Below, piece by piece: positions 61,700 through 64,000 of a stretch of DNA of 64,000 nt. Under the pieces are notes generated by a model. The model ran no database searches and had not been told where the DNA came from. It saw only the letters and a list, made by a program, of their open reading frames with translations. Source of the DNA: Gerris lacustris (Eukaryota; Arthropoda; Insecta; Hemiptera; Gerridae); assembly GCA_951217055.1 (NCBI GenBank), contig OX578281.1, positions 33,471,036 to 33,535,035 on the forward strand, given 5' to 3'. Positions within the stretch are counted from its first letter, which is position 1; each line of letters starts with the position of its first letter. A program made the translations under genes and the position numbers.

Positions 61700-63009
61700 T
61701 TAATACAGAAACAAAATAATATAAATGATTTTAAACAATTAATTATCACTTTTAAAGTAATACAAAAATGAAGATTAACTAAAGCTAAACAAAATATTGT
61801 ATAATAATTCGCAATACAGCTGGAAGTTTAAAAGCTGTGATGCCAACCTGATTTCAACAAATTCACTACATTTGACATGAATTCTGTACTATTTTCAAAA
61901 TAATTAGGTGAACGTGGATTATAATCCCGATTTTACATTATATCCCCGTTTTTAAAAACGGAAAAAACATGAAAAGACTAACATTATAATCTATAAACTA
62001 GCCCTGAAAAGTTATTTTTTCTTCCCTACTGGAGATAAAATAAATTACTAGAGAAAAAAAATAGAATAGTTAAAATAAAATAATTACTTATTCAAAAATT
62101 GTTAATAATTCTAATTTTTTAAGGCTTCTTTCTATTACATTATTACATTAAACTTTAAAGGTTGCATAAAACCATCTCAATTTATTAATTAAGTTAAACT
62201 AGCTAATAACAGTGTAAGTAAAGTTTATTTCAATGAGATAAGAACAACTAAGACTCAATATAAAAAAAAAATAGTCTTTAGAAAGAGTAAAACCGTTTCA
62301 CAAGAAGATTCAAAGGGAAATGTTAAATATTAAAGGTTAGTAGTGAAAATTAAAACAAACTGGTTTTCGGTTTTAAACTTTTTATTTTTTAATTTACCAC
62401 AATATACTTTATAATGATCATATTTCAGGTAAATTTAATTATACGCGAGTAAGATTTAAATTAAATGGCTCTACATGGTTTATTAATTTCGTTTTAAATA
62501 TTTTAATTAAATATTGTACAGTTTAATAAATCGTGATCTTCTAAAGTTTAGGCTACAATGAAATAAATTGTGAAATTAAGGGTGATTTAGGAGCACCTGA
62601 ACCAAATGACCTTGCGACTATAAATTTTATTAGCTAGATTATTTTTAATCATAGAGAACTAAATTCAAAACCAGGTCAAAGACAAGAAAAGAAACAAAGA
62701 GAGATAAGTAGATCGGTTGAGTGTGATTGCTGGTGAGCTCAGAGTATCAGGGATATTATTGAGATTGACGCCTCCTGATAGGTTCAGAAACCAAGGGATT
62801 TATACAATGTCCAAAACAGTCTTCTTTTATTAACTTCTGTCTACAAGCTTCCAAATTTACTGCAAAACTAAGACCTGGGTTTAGTCTTGGTTTTGCCTCC
62901 ATTTCAGAAAGGCACGTAAGTTTAGTACGAATCATGTCACTACAAGATTTGAAAGTACAACAGTACTAGCTTTTAAAACTAATATTCATTTTTATTAGGT
63001 AAAATAACT
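61700..63009. other. No gene seen
   Basis: AT-rich, no recognised coding or repeat content. Confidence 0.55.
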
Positions 63010-63107
63010 TAAAAAAAAAAACCTTTTACAACCCATTACTGTCTAATTTATTTAATATTTTCCCGCAATTGTTTTAAATCTTTCAAAATCATTTTGCTCA
63101 TTTACAT

Positions 63108-63389
63108 CAGGGGGGTTTCAAACTACGGCTCGCGGATTAACAGTCCAAAGTCATAAGACCTCCATAATCAAATGACATTTCGAACATGAGAAAGGATCTG
63201 CATGATTGTCATTAAAGTTTTATTTGATTTATTTTAGGCCGAAATAGATAGAGCTTATCCTTATCCGGATACTACTGTCTGTATGCCATTGTAAAGTCCG
63301 ATGGCTGAGTATTGCTTACTTTACCCGATTTAGACCATCCTATCCGGATTGGAGACACCAGATGGAGAAAAAAAGATTGGAGACCCCTG
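63108..63389. mobile_element. hAT-type MITE inside an LIR fragment
   Basis: Ends CAGGGGGGTTTCAAAC and GATTGGAGACCCCTG, flanked by ATTTACAT and TTTTACAT (7 of 8). The sequence on either side (63010-63107, 63398-63470) is an inverted pair of LIR arm ends, so the MITE sits in or next to the loop of an LIR foldback. Confidence 0.75.
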
Positions 63390-63576
63390 TTTTACATGAA
63401 TAAAAGTATCAATATAACAGTATTTTGAAAGATTTAAAACAATAGCGGGGAAATATTAAATAAATTAGGCAGAGGACAAAAAATCAAGTTACAGAGAAAA
63501 TCACAAATTGAAAAACAGTGAATCATATCTCCAAGCACTCACATCCCTAATTTTCGGAACTTACTTAAGGACTGCC

Positions 63577-63688
<112 letters not shown>

Positions 63689-64000
63689 TTTAACATCTGT
63701 ATAACTAATAAAACTATATAATCTCCATAAATAATACTAATTGTTTTTATATTTGACTTTAAATACTTTATTATTATTACCTATTATTTTTCCTAATTAG
63801 TAGAGGAGTCACCATAAACGCAAAGAAGTACAGCAACAATGGCATATTTCATTAGTGATATCGTATAACTATTATGAAAAATATTTATTTTTTCCTTTTC
63901 TTCCATTTATATTCATATTAAAAATAATTAATTAATAAATTAATTATTACTATTAATTGTGTTTTATATTTAACCTTAATTATTATTATTATTGTTTTTT

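Overview
The window looks like nuclear DNA of an insect: it is strongly AT-rich, split by introns, and full of eukaryotic transposable elements (piggyBac, hAT, Penelope, non-LTR, Gypsy-type gag, Polinton-type polymerase B). The order cannot be fixed from the sequence alone. The only host protein-coding genes I can support are five tandem, same-strand (minus) copies of a secreted GMC oxidoreductase (FAD-dependent alcohol/sugar dehydrogenase or oxidase family), named A to E here. All five have the same four-exon layout and the same intron phases: exon 1, signal peptide plus start of the FAD Rossmann fold; exon 2, 171 bp; exon 3, 163 bp, GMC signature 1; exon 4, about 1.23 kb, the rest including the catalytic pair. 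Copy A runs off the left edge; B (569 aa), C (569 aa), D (581 aa) and E (576 aa) are complete and unbroken as far as I can read.

Layout, left to right: A 3'-partial (1-6616); a 190-bp-arm foldback (7132-7519); B (8409-12719); a repeat-rich block (12.8-24.6 kb) holding a 280-bp TA tract, a tRNA-derived SINE, copies of a long-inverted-repeat element, one copy of a segmental duplication and an internally deleted piggyBac; C (24699-28382); a Penelope-related foldback with a hammerhead-like core and a Penelope RT fragment (29.1-31.7 kb); D (31760-41402), whose intron 1 holds a decayed non-LTR RT and a 1.2-kb hAT-type element; a gag fragment (41.9-43.0 kb); E (45869-52952), whose 5-kb intron 2 holds a hAT MITE, a Penelope-like 3' end with a hammerhead-like core, and a decayed protein-primed DNA polymerase B; then the second copy of the segmental duplication (53.1-56.7 kb), more repeats, a truncated non-LTR 3' end (61.1-61.7 kb) and a further hAT MITE.

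The five genes probably arose by tandem duplication. Four of them (A-D) keep a common upstream box and TATA-like element, so similar expression is plausible. The most notable protein change is in E, where the Asn of the His/Asn catalytic pair is replaced by His. The segmental duplication upstream of B and E carries a ~240-bp block far better conserved than its flanks. The substrate of these enzymes cannot be read from the sequence.
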